The notes under the pieces: model-generated
Told to the model about the DNA's origin: nothing
Seen by the model: only the letters and a program-made list of their open reading frames with translations
Databases searched by the model: none
Made by a program: the position numbers and the translations under genes
NCBI GenBank assembly: GCA_963575745.1
Contig: CAUYUJ010018715.1
Coordinates: forward strand, 362,501-426,500
Reading direction: 5' to 3'
DNA: 64,000 nt
Source of the DNA: Prorocentrum cordatum
Lineage: Eukaryota; Sar; Dinophyceae; Prorocentrales; Prorocentraceae
Shown here: positions 22,840 through 34,119 of the stretch, piece by piece
Layout of the letters: each line of letters begins with the position of its first letter
How positions within the stretch are numbered: the stretch's first letter is position 1

Positions 22840-23005
22840 ACGAGGATGAGGAGGCCGTTGAAGAGCGCGGCGGAGGATGATGAGGAGGGAGAGGGTTGGG
22901 AATGTAAGGGCGGCGAGGGGATGGTGAGCAGAAGTGGGGGAAGGCTACGAGGAGGAGGCAAGGCGGGGGGAGGCAGAGGAGGAGGACGGAGGAGAGCAGG
23001 GGGGA
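22840..23005. repeat. GGA-rich stretch
   Basis: Purine-rich GAGGA text, followed at 23098-23245 by (GAC)n-like text. Confidence 0.7.
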
Positions 23006-23344
23006 GCAAGAGGCGTCCAAGTCCTCAAGGCCCAAACCGTGCTGGCCCACGCGACGCTCGAAGAGGCTCTGCACGTGCTCGGGCACCTTGGGCGATGACG
23101 ACAACGACGCGATGACGGCGACGCTGCGACGGTCGACGGCGGCGACGACGACGCCACGTCGACGACGACGCCACGTCGACGACGACGCGATGGCGGCGAC
23201 GACGCGACGGCGGCGGCGACGTTCTGACGACGAAGGCGGCGGCGGCGGCGACCGACGTCGCCCTCCGCTGCCAGCAGGCCTGGGGAGCTCCCTGGAGGTC
23301 TCCGGAGGTGCTGGGGCCCGGCGAGGCCTGGGCAAGTTCCGCGG

Positions 23345-23735
23345 CCCTGCTCTTCGAGCATGCACGGCGCCCCAGGGACACGCAAGCAAATACACACAGA
23401 TAACAGGACTCCCATGATGCGGGATGACGATTAGTTAAAAAATTGGAGGGAAGGATTCAAAAAACAATTTTCTGCTACTTCTGCAAAACATTCTGACTGG
23501 AGGAGAACTTGTTAAAAAACTAGTTGTCCAGTCCGCGGCCGGTTTTTTCTAATCGTCATCCCGGGCGCCGCCGCGTGAACACGACCCCCTGTCATTTATT
23601 AATCGTCATTCTCCATTATTTGTTCCATATGTCTGGGATGTTCGTCTTCCCCCCCACTTCCCATATGTTCCCATATGTTCCTGGGAATCGACGCTTCGAT
23701 GAATTGTGTCTGTGTGTCTTTTTCCCTCCTGAAAG
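23345..23735. mobile_element. Family-5 element interrupted by another TIR element
   Basis: The left part is CCCCAGGGACACGC...AATACACAC. The right part is TTCGTCTTCCCCCCCACTTC...TTGTGTCTGTGTGTC...CTCCTGA. Between them lies the unrelated insert at 23421-23562 plus about 40 further bases. Confidence 0.65.
23421..23562. mobile_element. Small TIR element nested in family 5
   Basis: The ends are GGGATGACGATTAGTTAAAA and TTTTTTCTAATCGTCATCCC, a good inverted pair. The body is AT-richer (CTGCTACTTCTGC, ACTAGTTGTCC). This is the only copy noticed. Confidence 0.65.
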
Positions 23736-23879
23736 CAAGCCGACGAGGTCTGCACACGTGCAAGATCCTTGACATTCGAGCAGGGATCACAAGACCGAGG
23801 GGAGGACGAGGAGAAGGAGGAGGAGGAGGAGGAGGCGACGTAGGAGGAAGACGACGACCCCGCGATTCCTTCTCAGGAC

Positions 23880-24000
23880 TGGGTCCCCTGAAGTCCCGAT
23901 CCTTCCGCGGGCCCGGCTCTTCTCATCCTGAGCCGGTATATTTGAGGGCCCCTCTGGGGCCTGGTGAGTGCAGGGGGGCCAGAGACACAAGTACATACAG
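23880..24000. repeat. Family-10 repeat
   Basis: It shares TGGGTCCCCTGAAGTCCCG, TTCTCATCCTGAGCCGGT and GGGGCCTGGTGAG with 11335-11450. Confidence 0.5.
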
Positions 24001-24004
24001 TAGG

Positions 24005-24175
24005 ATCTCGACCAAAATAAATATTCCACAAGAACCCCATCCCTGAGACCCCAGGACGTCCACTGATTTTTGGTGTAGGAACGTCGCGCTCTCCATCGCA
24101 GAACCATCAACACCCAAGAAACCCAGGGCACCCTGGAGGCAAGCAGGGTGTTTCTTGGCATGGGTCTCCACTGTA
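24005..24175. repeat. Family-9 repeat
   Basis: It is homologous to 2545-2745 and is preceded by a family-10 stretch. Confidence 0.75.
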
Positions 24176-24559
24176 AACACACATCCCAGGCTAGACCCAA
24201 ATTCGCTGGCCCCACGGGCCAGAGGCGTGCTGAGATCTCCGGCAACTGCTTCACAAAACTATTCGGTCGGAAGAAGCGCGTAGAAACACAACGCAGGAAC
24301 GCGTTGGAAGTAGACTGGGTTCCGCCCGCCCGCTAAGGAGGACGGACAAGGTGAAGCCACTCGATCATTGAAGTAGGAAGGCGCTTAAAGTAGCTTGGAA
24401 TCTGGGGCTCCAAGGCTACCTACTCTCAACGACCGATGGGTACTTCTGCTTCGCGCGCGCGGGGCCGCCCCCGGGGGACCCCCGGACGAGAAGCACCCCG
24501 GCATGGGGCCCTTTTTTACGGCCCGCCTCAGAGATGGCTCACCTCCTGGGCGCCGCCCG

Positions 24560-25150
24560 CCGGGCCCCCCTGGAGCGCTCCCAAGTGGGCCCCAACAGGC
24601 CCTCGAGACGGTCCCAAGAGGGCTCGGAGTCGTCGAGCGATCGGTCCAAGACGCCGAAGGCGGCCTCCAGACGGCCCAAGGCGCCGTTGAGACGCCCCAA
24701 GAGGCTACCAAGAGACCTCCCAAGAGGACTCCCAGAGGTAAAACGTAATGGATTTCCTTCGGTGTTTGAAAGATGTTGGCGCTCTCGCCTTTTCGCGATA
24801 CCCGCGCTCCAAGACGGCCCAGTAGGCCCCCAAGATCGCTCCAACACAGCCCAAGAGGCCTCCAAGAGGGCCCCAAAATGGCCCCAGAGGGCCCCAAGAC
24901 AGCCCAACCAAGAGACCTCCAAGACGGCCCAAGAGGCGAGGCCCCCACAACAGCTCCAAGAGCGGGCCTTGACGGGGGACACGGAAGGACATTTCGAGAT
25001 CTCGGCCCCCAGAGGCCCCCAGGAAGACCCATGAGGCCCCCGAGCGGCCTACAGGAGGCCCCAAGAGGCCCCCAAGAGGCCCCAGGAGGTCTAAAAAAAA
25101 AACGCGAGGCCCTCGAGAGGCCTCCCAAGAGACCTCAAGCAGCCTCCCAA
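24560..25150. repeat. Helically phased AAGA array with spacer
   Basis: Units such as AAGAGGCTACC and AAGAGACCTCCC have spacing of 9 to 12 bases averaging near 10.7. A spacer at about 24738-24805 carries CGTAATGGATTTCC and CTCTCGCCTTTTCGCG, as in the 9478 spacer. Confidence 0.75.
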
Positions 25151-25261
25151 AGAGGCTTCTTGTCCACGACCAGTCTGGCCCAAACATGTCACAAGAAGTC
25201 ATCGAGAGGCCTCCTCCTCCTCCTCATCCTCATCCTCCACTCTTCCTCCTCCTCCTCGTCG

Positions 25262-25445
25262 TCCTCCTCCTTCTCGCTCGCCACGAGGACACAAACATAT
25301 AGCACCAGTGATACAATATGGGCCAGCGGAATGAGCGAAACAACAACTATTCCCCATATGTTCCGGATGCTCGTCTTCTCCTGACCTCCCCATATTTTCC
25401 ATACCCTCCTGGGTCTCTGCGTCTCTGTCCTGTTTTCCTCCTGAG
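25262..25445. mobile_element. Family-5 element, diverged
   Basis: It contains CCCCATATGTTCCGGATGCT, CGTCTTCTCCTGACCTCCCC and the end TGTTTTCCTCCTGAG. It borders a coding-like segment on its right. Confidence 0.6.
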
Positions 25446-25446
25446 C

Positions 25447-25612
25447 GAGGGCCCCGGGAGGCCGAGGACGTCGAACGACACATGTCCTGAGAGCCTTGGG
25501 CCAAACTCCGCGCCCGACTGCATCAAGGGCGTTCGCGCCGTGTGCGGCTCTGGACTTGGCTCCGGCAGCAGCTATGCGTGCACGGAGCTCTGCGAGGCCC
25601 CCGCGGTAACCT
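25447..25612 (+). CDS. Candidate cysteine-rich exon (strand uncertain)
   Basis: The plus strand reads NDTCPESLGPNSAPDCIKGV, then RAVCGSGLGSGSSYACTELC, then EAPA before a GT. That is five cysteines in about 40 residues, as in small secreted or extracellular modules. The minus strand is also open here (AELRARIAAAGAKSRAAHGA) and ends CTCGCTCAG directly at the family-5 element on its left. One of the two strands is probably an exon bordered by that element. Confidence 0.3.
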
Positions 25613-26104
25613 GGTTGACGGCTCGCCACGGGCAAGCTCAAGAGCTCCTGCCACTTACTTTGTACACCCTGCGAAATGCTTAAGAAATCATGGGTTAAGA
25701 AACTCATAGTCTCAGAACTTGGATAACAACCCAACATTTCTAGTAAAATGTTAGGATTCACATCGAAACATTAAGAATCATCGAGACTCTGGCCGAAAAC
25801 TCAAATTTTCTTAAGCCTCGTGCTTAGGGAGGCCCCGGAGGCCTGGCGGTGACGAGGGCGGCGAGGGCGGCGGCGCGCGCGGGCGGGCGGCCGGCGGCCT
25901 GGTCGTGCAGCAGCCCGGAGCCGCCCCCGCCCTCGGCGCCGCCCTCGCCCTCGGCGTGCAGGCCCTGGATGAACCTTCGGGAGGGGCGCGGGTGCGGCCA
26001 GCCCGGAGGCCCTGCCACGAGCGCGGGGGGTGTCAGGAGGCAACTGCTGGGAGGTTTTCGTCGGAGAGGTTATATGGAGGATTGTTGAGCCCCATTTGGG
26101 AGCT

Positions 26105-26205
26105 ATTACGCCGCAGTGGGCCTCGGATTGAGCGGGATTGAGCCGTATCAAGCGGGATTAAGCCCGATCAAGCGGGATTAAGCGGGATTCAGCCGGACTT
26201 CGGAC
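26105..26205. repeat. Ten-bp tandem repeat (GGATTAAGCG)
   Basis: GGATTGAGCG, GGATTAAGCC, CGATCAAGCG and similar units lie at exact 10-bp steps. Confidence 0.75.
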
Positions 26206-26209
26206 CAGG

Positions 26210-27600
26210 GCACAAACAGAATTTGGCCTCCCAGGAGTTGCATCCGAGGAGGGTGGGTCTCTCCCCAATGGGGCGCTCGTCACGAAGGCCGCGCAGCCAG
26301 GAGGGCACCGGGAATGGCGCCGCACTCGCAAGAGACGCTGTCCCGCGGACGTGGCCAGAAGGACGCCACGGGTGCTCAAGGCGTGCACGCAGATGTCCAG
26401 AAGGAGGACGCCAACGACAACGACGACGAAAGGCGGCTGTCACGCCAACGCCTGCCCTGCACACTGGCAAAGTCCAGCCGTCAAAAATGACAAGAGGAGG
26501 CAGATGGGAGACGAAGGGCGGACAACCACTGTCATGAGGAAAGCACAACGGCGGCAGCTCGCGAATGCGTAGACCAGCAAGGACATGAAACAATTGGGAG
26601 AATGGAGGGTGGTCAGCCTTCAAAATTGAAATCTCGCGCGCAGTGGACTTGGACTTGCATCAATTATAACGTTGTGGGACGGCTCCTTTCCAAACTGTTG
26701 CTATTGTCTGAGGCGTCCTCGCAATTAAAGGCTGTAACTTTAGATGTATACGCATACATCGATATATCTATATCTATATATATATATGAACAGATGTGTA
26801 TCAACTGAACGGGTGGACTGCGGCTCCGTTTCAAAACGGGCGTCCATTTCTTAGAACTCGCTGGAAGTACGCAAAGCATGTCCTGCTCGTAACCATGATC
26901 CCGCCTGAACGGCAGGCCCACCTGGGCGACTGGCGTTACGCCTCTTGTGGTGAAACGGGATCCCCGTAGGAACTCACAAGGAGGGGGCACTGGACGGAAG
27001 GGTGCCTTGCAACATCGTTGATGCCTCCTGGATGCACCTTGATCCGCATGCTCCTCCTCGTCCTCGTCCACCTCTTCCCCATCCCCACCTCGTCACGGCG
27101 ACCCCAACATCGAACACCAACATGACCGACAACGACACCGACACCGAGCGAAACTGGCAGGCCGCAAGCAGTAAGGATGTAGGTAGCAACGACGCGGCAG
27201 CCGACCGAACAGGCCACGCCGTCTATGAAGCAGCCGAACCGACCGAACCAAGAGCACCCTGTACGCCCATCGTCCTGTTCCTCCTCTTCCTCCTCACCCC
27301 TCCTCCTCCTTGTCCTTCTTCATCTTCCCTTCCTCAACACATGGCCCCTCGAGGTTTCATGATTGGAGGTGTCAGTGGCTCAATGCTGCGCTGGTTTCGG
27401 CCACGAGGTAGGGAAGAAAAGATTCGAGGGAGAGCGAAAAGGGGGGGGAGGGGCAGTAGAGATCCAAACAGAGAGAAGGATAGGATCGGATACGACGGCA
27501 CAAGGGGACAGTCCGCGGTGGAACGGTAGCACGCAAAGACGGAGGGAGTGAGGAATGGAACAGGGAAGGCGGGGGGGAAGCCTCAACCAGATGGAGCGAG
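26210..27600. other. No convincing gene
   Basis: Mixed sequence with a short TA run at 26760-26790 and no recognised exon. Confidence 0.45.
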
Positions 27601-27684
27601 GGAGCGGGGGGAGGAAGACGAGTCGGGAGTGCCTCGCCTTCCCGTGAGCAGGGTTCTGCACAAGCACTCCGCACCACGACCCCC

Positions 27685-27801
27685 GCAGAACCACCCGTGC
27701 CGCGAGACGAACAGCCGATGCAGCACGTACCGCACGGCCGCGTGGCCCAGCTTCCCGTGCTCGTTCTTGGGCATGGAGGCGAAGGTAGGACGGAGCGCCT
27801 C
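27685..27801 (-). CDS. Exon of the gene-A protein family (N-terminal part)
   Basis: The minus strand reads EEALRPTFASMPKNEHGKLG then HAAVRYVLHRLFVSRHGWF. In the dinoflagellate family to which gene A belongs, a segment like this lies upstream of the part encoded by gene A exon 1. A pyrimidine-rich stretch ending CCGAG precedes it (27802 upward). The frame loses family resemblance after GWF, where GT-containing sequence follows. It could be a distant 5' exon of gene A, implying an intron of about 10 kb, or the remains of another family member. A connecting exon was not found. Confidence 0.6.
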
Positions 27802-28599
27802 CTCGGTGCGGGTCGGGGGGGGAAGAGCGATGGGGAGGATGAGCAATTCGGAGGAGAAGGAGGAGAAGCAGCAGAAGGATGAGGAGGAGGTCGTAATGGA
27901 TCGCGCTCAACGCAGGCGAATCGGAAGGGATCGCTTCCGTCGGACTCAGGGTCGGAGTCCATCCCCAACCCGTCTCGGCGGGCATTCTCCCCAAGCGCCT
28001 GGACACGCGGCAGGTCTCTCTCGATCAGGCCGAAGGACTGCAGCACAGTCTCCTTCGGTGCAAACCCTGACGCCGCATGCCAGCTGAGGGTCAATGAGGC
28101 TCGGTCGACTGGCGGCGGCGGAAACAATGTTGCCTTGCCCGCGGTCTCCCTATCCAGGCTGGGCAGTGGACCATGGAGACTGAGCGCAAGGTCCCTGGTG
28201 GTCGCACGGTAATGGGGGCGACGTCCATTCTTGATGCGACCCAGCTGGGACTTGATGCCTGTACTAGCGGGCACCCCTTTGCACCGCGCTCGCAGCTCCA
28301 GGCCTGACTTCTAACCGGCGCAACGCGCAGTGCACCGACAGCACAACGCACGCCACTGCCCCTGAGCACGGGGCGACTCGACCCCGAACTTTGGGAACCC
28401 GTGCCCCCAGGCGTCGGACGCAGCGGGGGGCACTTCGGGCCAGAAGGTGTGCTTCCCCGACCCGCGCCCGCCATCCGATCGCCGCGCCGTCACCGTCCAC
28501 CTCGCCCCCTCCCACAGACGGGTCGCCGTCAGAAACCCCCCCCCCCGTCCCCGACAGGCTCCGGCTCCCGAAGCTCCGCAACACCGCTGGCTTCGGCCT

Positions 28600-28970
28600 C
28601 GCGGCCTCAGCCAACCGCGTCGGCGCGCGGGGCGCATGGAGGCAACACGGCCGGGGCCGCCTTCCTCTCCTGCAGCTCAGCGAACTGCCCACTGGAGCGA
28701 TCCGCTTTGCGGCGAGGCTTCTCAACCCTCCACCTGGCTGTGACGACCGAGGGGGCATGCTCCTGAACCTCTCGCTGCTGGGCCTCCGCCACGGGCTTGG
28801 GCCGCTGGTACCCCAGGCCTCTCTCCTGGAGGCACCCGAGCACCGCCTTGTAGGAGGGGCCTGTCTCCCGCTGACTGGGGCTGCTGCTGATGCTGGGCTT
28901 TGTACTCCCGGCCAGCAACTGGTCGAGCCGCTTCTGCAGCGCTGCAGTCTTCCTCGGCCGGTCTGCTGCC
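28600..28970 (-). pseudogene. Coding-like remnant, possibly retroelement-derived
   Basis: One minus-strand frame reads AALQKRLDQLLAGSTKPSIS then GPSYKAVLGCLQERGLGYQR, followed by charged, coil-like sequence ending in a stop. Upstream in another frame, HLLFWRCRKFGFHDEWASRT with nearby cysteines faintly recalls zinc-finger stretches in dinoflagellate retroelement proteins. Frames are broken and identification is weak. Confidence 0.3.
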
Positions 28971-29299
28971 GCTGCACCTGCTCCTGGCCCGCGTCCAGGC
29001 TAAAAGTGCCTCCGGCATGGCCACGGCCTCTGCTTTGACTGGCGGCCTCCTTGGCCTCTTGCACCACGCGCTGCGGAACAGAACCCCCGCAACCCTCTGC
29101 ACTTGGTTCTGCTGGCCCACTCGTCGTGAAAACCGAACTTCCTGCACCTCCAGAAGAGCAGATGAGGCCCTGGGAGCACATCAGATGGCACAATCCAATC
29201 GGACAGCCCCGAAAACGTATGCTGTACACATTTTGCGCGTGACCACACGCCGCAGGGTCAAACACGAGCGATTTCTCAACGACTCCTGCCGAAACGGCT

Positions 29300-29470
29300 G
29301 GGGGAAGGAGGGGGAGGAGGAGGAGGAGGAGGAGGAGGAGGAGGAGGAGGAGGAGGAGGAGAGGAGGAGGAGGGGAGGAGGGGGGGGGGGGAGGGAGGGA
29401 GGGGGGAGGGAGGGAGGGAAGGAGGCAGGGCGGGGAAGCGGGAAGGATGGGAAATGGGGCGAGAGATGAC

Positions 29471-29502
<32 letters not shown>

Positions 29503-29570
29503 GGAGGAGGAGGAGGAGGAGGGGGAGGAGGAGGAGGAGGAGGGGGAGGAGGAGGAGAAGGAACATGTCA
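29300..29570. repeat. GGA and GAT tracts
   Basis: (GGA)n, G-runs, (GAT)n at 29467-29502, then (GGA)n again. Confidence 0.9.
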
Positions 29571-30569
29571 TCCTGGATCGTTTTTGCTGGCCCGGGGGCG
29601 CCGACGGGCCCCAGGGCAGGAAAACTAAGAAGCACATGCCAAACAAACAAACAAACAAACAACGCTGGACTCAAGTCCCAGTTCCCTCATGATCCGTTTG
29701 GCTTCGTGGCGAGTGGATGGGGGGGCGGGGCCCGAAGCATCGACCGCCGGACCTCGCCTGGAGCGCGCCCCGACCAGCCTCGCAGCGACTGCCAGCAGCA
29801 TTTTAGAGTGGACCCTGCTGCCAGCGACGGGGGAGTTCCCCAGTGCCCCAGCAATGAAGAGGAGCATGGGGGGGGGAGAGGGGGCAAGCTAAGCACGCGC
29901 ACAATGCGTGACACTCGTCCCTTTCCATCACGCTGACTTTATCGCTATCCGCCCACGGGTGCCCCGGCGGACTCGGATCCCCAAACTGGGGAGCCGCGCA
30001 CAGTGGAGGAAGGGGAAGGGCGCTGGCGGATAAGCAGGAGAATGAACAGGAAGAGAAGGACCACGAGAAGCATGAGGAGAAGCAGCAGCAGAGGCAGGAG
30101 TAGAACCAGGGAAAGGCGGTGGAGGGGCAAGGAGGATGGCGACAGTGAAGAGAAAGGACTTGGGTCCACAGAAATGGCCCGCGCTTGGGTGAGAGCGCAA
30201 CTCTGAACGACAGCCCCGAAGCGATGCTCCTGAGATGGGGCCAGAGCCGCGGCGGGAACTCCATCTTGTTTTGAAAAACGCACACGCCCTGATCACACAA
30301 AAAAAACAACCTTTGAAACCCTGTGAACAGAACTGTTACATGAGAACTGGTATTCAGACAAGTGTCTCGAAGGAGTCGGGGGCAGCGCCTGAGAGCCCCA
30401 GGTCCAAAATCCCCCGAGGGACGCTCTGACCGCGCGGACCCAGATCACTGACGTCGAGACTGTTTCGAAACGTGGGCCCCCGGACGTCTACACTCTCCAG
30501 ACCCCTCCCCAATGATGAATTGTCATACAGATTGTCATACTGTATCATTGTCAACTGCCCCGGAAATCC

Positions 30570-30762
30570 GAAAAGACCCCCCCGGCCGAAAATCATCCCA
30601 AATCAGCCCGCAATGGTCTTTTCGCAAGGATGGGGGAACAAACGCACTTTTTACCACATCGATCCGGGAAGGACCCCCCGGCCGGAAAGTGTCCCAAATC
30701 AGCCCGCAATGATCTTTTCGCAAGGATGGGGGAACTAACGCACATTTTACCGCATCGGTTGC
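30570..30762. repeat. Direct duplication of about 96 bp
   Basis: Two units share CCCAAATCAGCCCGCAATG, TCTTTTCGCAAGGATGGGGG and CGCATCG/CACATCG. Confidence 0.8.
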
Positions 30763-30764
30763 AA

Positions 30765-30840
30765 TCCCTGGACCTCTCCTGGGGTGCGTTCTGACCAGAC
30801 TTTCGAAGAAAATCCAGCTTTGGCGACGAGGGCTCTTCAG
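30765..30840. repeat. Family-12 repeat, partial
   Basis: It has GGACCTCTCCTGGGGTGCGT, CTGACCAGACTTTCG and TTGGCGACGAGGGC. Confidence 0.5.
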
Positions 30841-30961
30841 AACAGGCAGCTCTGTCAGTATCTGTTTTTCTGAAGCGAAAGCCCCGAAAACCTCGACACC
30901 CGAACCTCCCCCGAGGGGAGCTCTGACCGCGCGGGGCCGCGGCCTTTGTGTGCACTTTTTT

Positions 30962-31186
30962 GCCACGCGAAAAAGGCGCCACGCGACTGAACCACAAAAA
31001 TGCACAAACATAAAAACACGGAGGTCCGCGCGGATTTCTCGGATCCGCGCTGCACCCCCCTCCCTGGCGCGCGGAGAGCGCCAGGGGCGGCGCCGGAGGC
31101 GCCGCCAGGGGGGCCCAGCGCGGAATTCCAAGGAAGCCGCGCGGAGCGACAACACTTTATGCTTATGGCGTGTTTTCCTCTTCGAG
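30962..31186. mobile_element. Family-3 hairpin element
   Basis: The right end is TTATGGCGTGTTTTCCTCTT. The core is CCTGGCGCGCGGAGAGCGCC with GGCGCCGGAGGCGCCGCC. It lies a few bases from a family-5 element. Confidence 0.75.
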
Positions 31187-31214
31187 AATTGCCCCTCGGC
31201 CGCCCCTCGATGTG

Positions 31215-31395
31215 CACGGCGCGCCCTCGATTATGAAGGGGCCCCAGGACGCGCAAATACATACACACAAAAAAAACAACTTCATATCTTCCCATATGTT
31301 CTGGGTGTCTGCCTTCCCCCCCACTTCCCATACTATCCCATATGTTCTGGGGAATCGAGGATTAATTGTGTCTGTGTGTTTCTCTTCCTCCTGAG
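31215..31395. mobile_element. Family-5 element
   Basis: It runs from GGGGCCCCAGGACGCGCAAA through CCCATATGTTCTGGG to TTGTGTCTGTGTGTTTCTC...CTCCTGA. The near-duplicate GTGCACATC(A/G)AGG text (minus strand) occurs just outside both ends. Confidence 0.7.
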
Positions 31396-31406
31396 ATTAC
31401 CCCCCC

Positions 31407-31550
31407 CCCCGGCGAGGCCTTGATGTGCACGGCGCGGCCCTCGGCCGCGCGCCAGCTGGCCCCGCCCAGCCCGAGGGCCTCCTCGACCTCTGCGGCCAGC
31501 GCCCCGTCCAGCTCGGGGCCAACCTCCTCGGGTAGAGTCGGGGCGTTGAC
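31407..31550 (-). CDS. Candidate exon, unrecognised, next to a family-5 element
   Basis: The minus strand reads VNAPTLPEEVGPELDGALAA, then EVEEALGLGGASWRAAEGRA, then VHIK. It follows a good acceptor, TTCCTTAG before GTCAAC. The acidic, alanine-rich frame is coding-like and has no start codon of its own. It runs into a family-5 element (31215-31395), and on the far side the text GTGCACATCGAGG repeats GTGCACATCAAGG, as at an introner junction. The function is unknown. Confidence 0.5.
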
Positions 31551-31934
31551 CTAAGGAACCCTAAATAAGGAACGAGGCCCCTGTTTTCGTTAAGTTTAAC
31601 TTCGATTTCCGATCGAAAACCGAAGGTAAACCTAAGGCAAACGGTAAAACAATTCAGGAACACGGAGCCCCTCCCAAACGAGAAGGGTTCCTTCTTCAGC
31701 GCCCCGACTGCAGGGGCTTAGCTTTGTAAAGTTCGCTGCCCTGTGTCGTCTACGAAGGTCTGCCAGCTCCCTAGACCGCCCCCATAGTATCGTCACAACC
31801 GTCACCATCGGCGTCCCTGTGACTGTCCGTGCACCGTGGGGTGCATCGTGAGATACCTGTCGGGACGAGGGGATGGGCGTGGGACGCATAGGGATGATAT
31901 GGGGGATGACGGGGGTGGGCGCGAGGACGCAAGG

Positions 31935-32170
31935 ACAGGGAAACGACAGGGCCGTTGTTGTTACAGTTTCCGTTTTGCAATTTTTTGCAAATGCTACGCC
32001 GTTTTTCTACCGGTTCCGTCGCCGTTCTCTTGCGGGTTCCCGCTCCAGTTCCAATCCTGGAGCAATTTTTGTGGCCGTTTTTCCGGTCGCCGTTTTTTTA
32101 CCGTTTCCATTTTCAAGGGACACTTCTTCTGAAACAGTGAACAAAACGGCCCTGCCGTTTCCGGGGCCCA
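31935..32170. mobile_element. Family-14 TIR element
   Basis: It begins GGGAAACGACAGGGCCGTTG and ends AAACGGCCCTGCCGTTTCC before GGGGCCCACA. The interior has CGCCGTTTTTCTACCGG. It is a relative of the candidate intron at 42648-42855. Confidence 0.65.
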
Positions 32171-32428
32171 CACATGCTTAGCTAGCCCAAGAAGAACTCG
32201 GAGGGGCCGGAACGTCTCAAAATGCTCGGAAGGCATACGGCATTCTGGGAGGCATCGGGAGAATTCGTTGCCCTTTGACTCAACATGATGTTTTTACCAT
32301 CTCGTCGCGTCGCGACGGCGCGCGCACTGCTGAGCATATTCTTGAACAGTGGGGGCCATCGCTGTGGCGGAAACATCCTTGATGGGGGGCGATGTGAACC
32401 CTTGCGCGTGGGATCTCCCAAACAGACC

Positions 32429-32640
32429 AAGCTTTGTACGCACGAAATGGGCATTGAAGGAGTGGGTACGATGCCCAACAACAAATGCTGTCCCAAACTG
32501 ATAGCGCCCGCTGTTGGGCAAGCTGCGTTCTGGGCGCCCGCTGCGGCGACACCGACAGCAAACCCTGTTCGGAATGAAGAGGTCGTGCTCTTTAGTTTTG
32601 TACACCTATTCTTTCCGTACCCATTTCGGTCGAGCGGAGC
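32429..32640. mobile_element. Family-2 TIR element, diverged
   Basis: It begins near TTTGTACGCACGAAATGGG and ends near CCGTACCCATTTCGGTCGAG. The middle keeps CCCAACAACAAATG and GCTGTTGGGCA. Confidence 0.75.
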
Positions 32641-33357
32641 GCCCACTCTGCCTTCCCCCCTGCAAGCCCAACATCTGCATCAAGAAATCTCGGCGGCGAG
32701 CCCAGGGGGTAATCGAGTGAGAAGGGGCGTGCCTGTCCAGAAGGCTCGGAAGGCCTCGGGCCTCCTGAAAGGCTTTCCGGCCTTCTCCGGACACACGCGT
32801 TTACAGTCCGCGGGCGCGGTCCAAGACAGTCAGCAGGTGGCGGGGTGCACCGGCAGCGAACTGAGGCACGAGGGCGACAAGGAACAGAGCGCGAGGGGGG
32901 AAGACAGAGGGAGGAGCCCGCTCAGATCATGAAGGCCGGCGCGGGGATGCTGCAGCAGATCTTGCATGTGAGCCGCGTGCGAGCAGCTTGAGTCAGCGCC
33001 CCTGTCGCGGGGACTCCACTGACGAGGGCGTTGGCCAGTGACCCCCGGCGAGCCCAACCCTCCCCGATGTGGGCCACGCTGCAATATGTCTTAAAGAGGC
33101 CCCAAAGTGGCAATTCTCGGCAACTTCCCCAAAAGCACCCGCTGTGGTGAGTACCCGTTTTGCGGTGCCGCTGCTCGAGGCCGGGGCGGCCCCTGAGCAG
33201 GCCGGAGGGCTTCTGAGAAGCCCCACCGCCTTCCGACATAAGGCGCCGCCCCCCTGCGCACCGTTCCCTCCCCCAAAGCGTTCTGCCGGCCCCGGCGCGG
33301 GGCCGGGAGACCTGCGGTGGCAAACTCATGGGAGACTCCAGTACCATCTTGTCGGCG

Positions 33358-33492
33358 CTTGCGACTCGACGCCAATCGACGCTAAATCGACGCTAATCTA
33401 TGTTAAATCGGCAATTATCAACGCTAACCGACGCTAAATCGGCGGGCTAACTCATCGACTCCAGACGCTAATCGACGCTAATCGGCGCTAAA
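33358..33492. repeat. Eleven-bp repeat (AATCGACGCTA)
   Basis: AATCGACGCTA occurs in direct succession and in scattered variants (AATCGGCGCTA, ACCGACGCTAA). Confidence 0.7.
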
Positions 33493-33719
33493 GACGGAAT
33501 TGCGAGGGTACACCCGGCTACCATGACTTGCTGCCGACGAAGACGGGCTTTCATGCAAGCGCGGCCCTGGGCAAGTTTGACCCCTGGGGCGGCGGCAAGC
33601 CCAGAGGGAGGAAGGTGAGAGGGGCTGGGCCTTCTCAGGAGGCTTGGAGGTCGCCCAGGCCTTCTGAGAAGTATTCGAGGCTTTCCCCGAGGCGCCCTGA
33701 GCGTCCCGAGCGCAAAAAC

Positions 33720-33825
33720 AACTCAAGACCTATGGACCGATCTGGACTGCAACAAAAAGCCTGGTGGAATTTAGGTATCAAGGTCCTGGTGCTACGTTTA
33801 GCCCTCCAGGAAGGTCAGGGGGGGA
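33720..33825. repeat. Family-15 repeat, inverted orientation
   Basis: It has GACCTATGGACCGATCTGGA, AATTTAGGTATCAAGGTCCT and AGCCCTCCAGGAAGGTCAGG, the reverse complement of the 36425 copy. Confidence 0.65.
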
Positions 33826-34119
33826 GGGGGGAGTGCTTCTGAGAAGGGGCTGCCCGTGAGAAGGAAGCTGCTTCTTAGAAGGCGCCGGGCTTAGATCTAC
33901 AGGAAAGACCCGCACCTTTTGAGAGGCACAAGTGTTTCTGAGAAGCCCCCCCCGTCCCCCCTCCCCCCATTCTGCGCGTGGCTGACCGCTGGCGCGCGGC
34001 TCCCAACCATGCCCGCGCCGTGAGACAAGTACGACTGAGCACAATCGGCCGTCGGGGGTTTTGGGGGGCCCGTGCCAGGCTCGGGGCCTGGAGAAACCTG
34101 AGGGTACCGGTGCCGCTAC

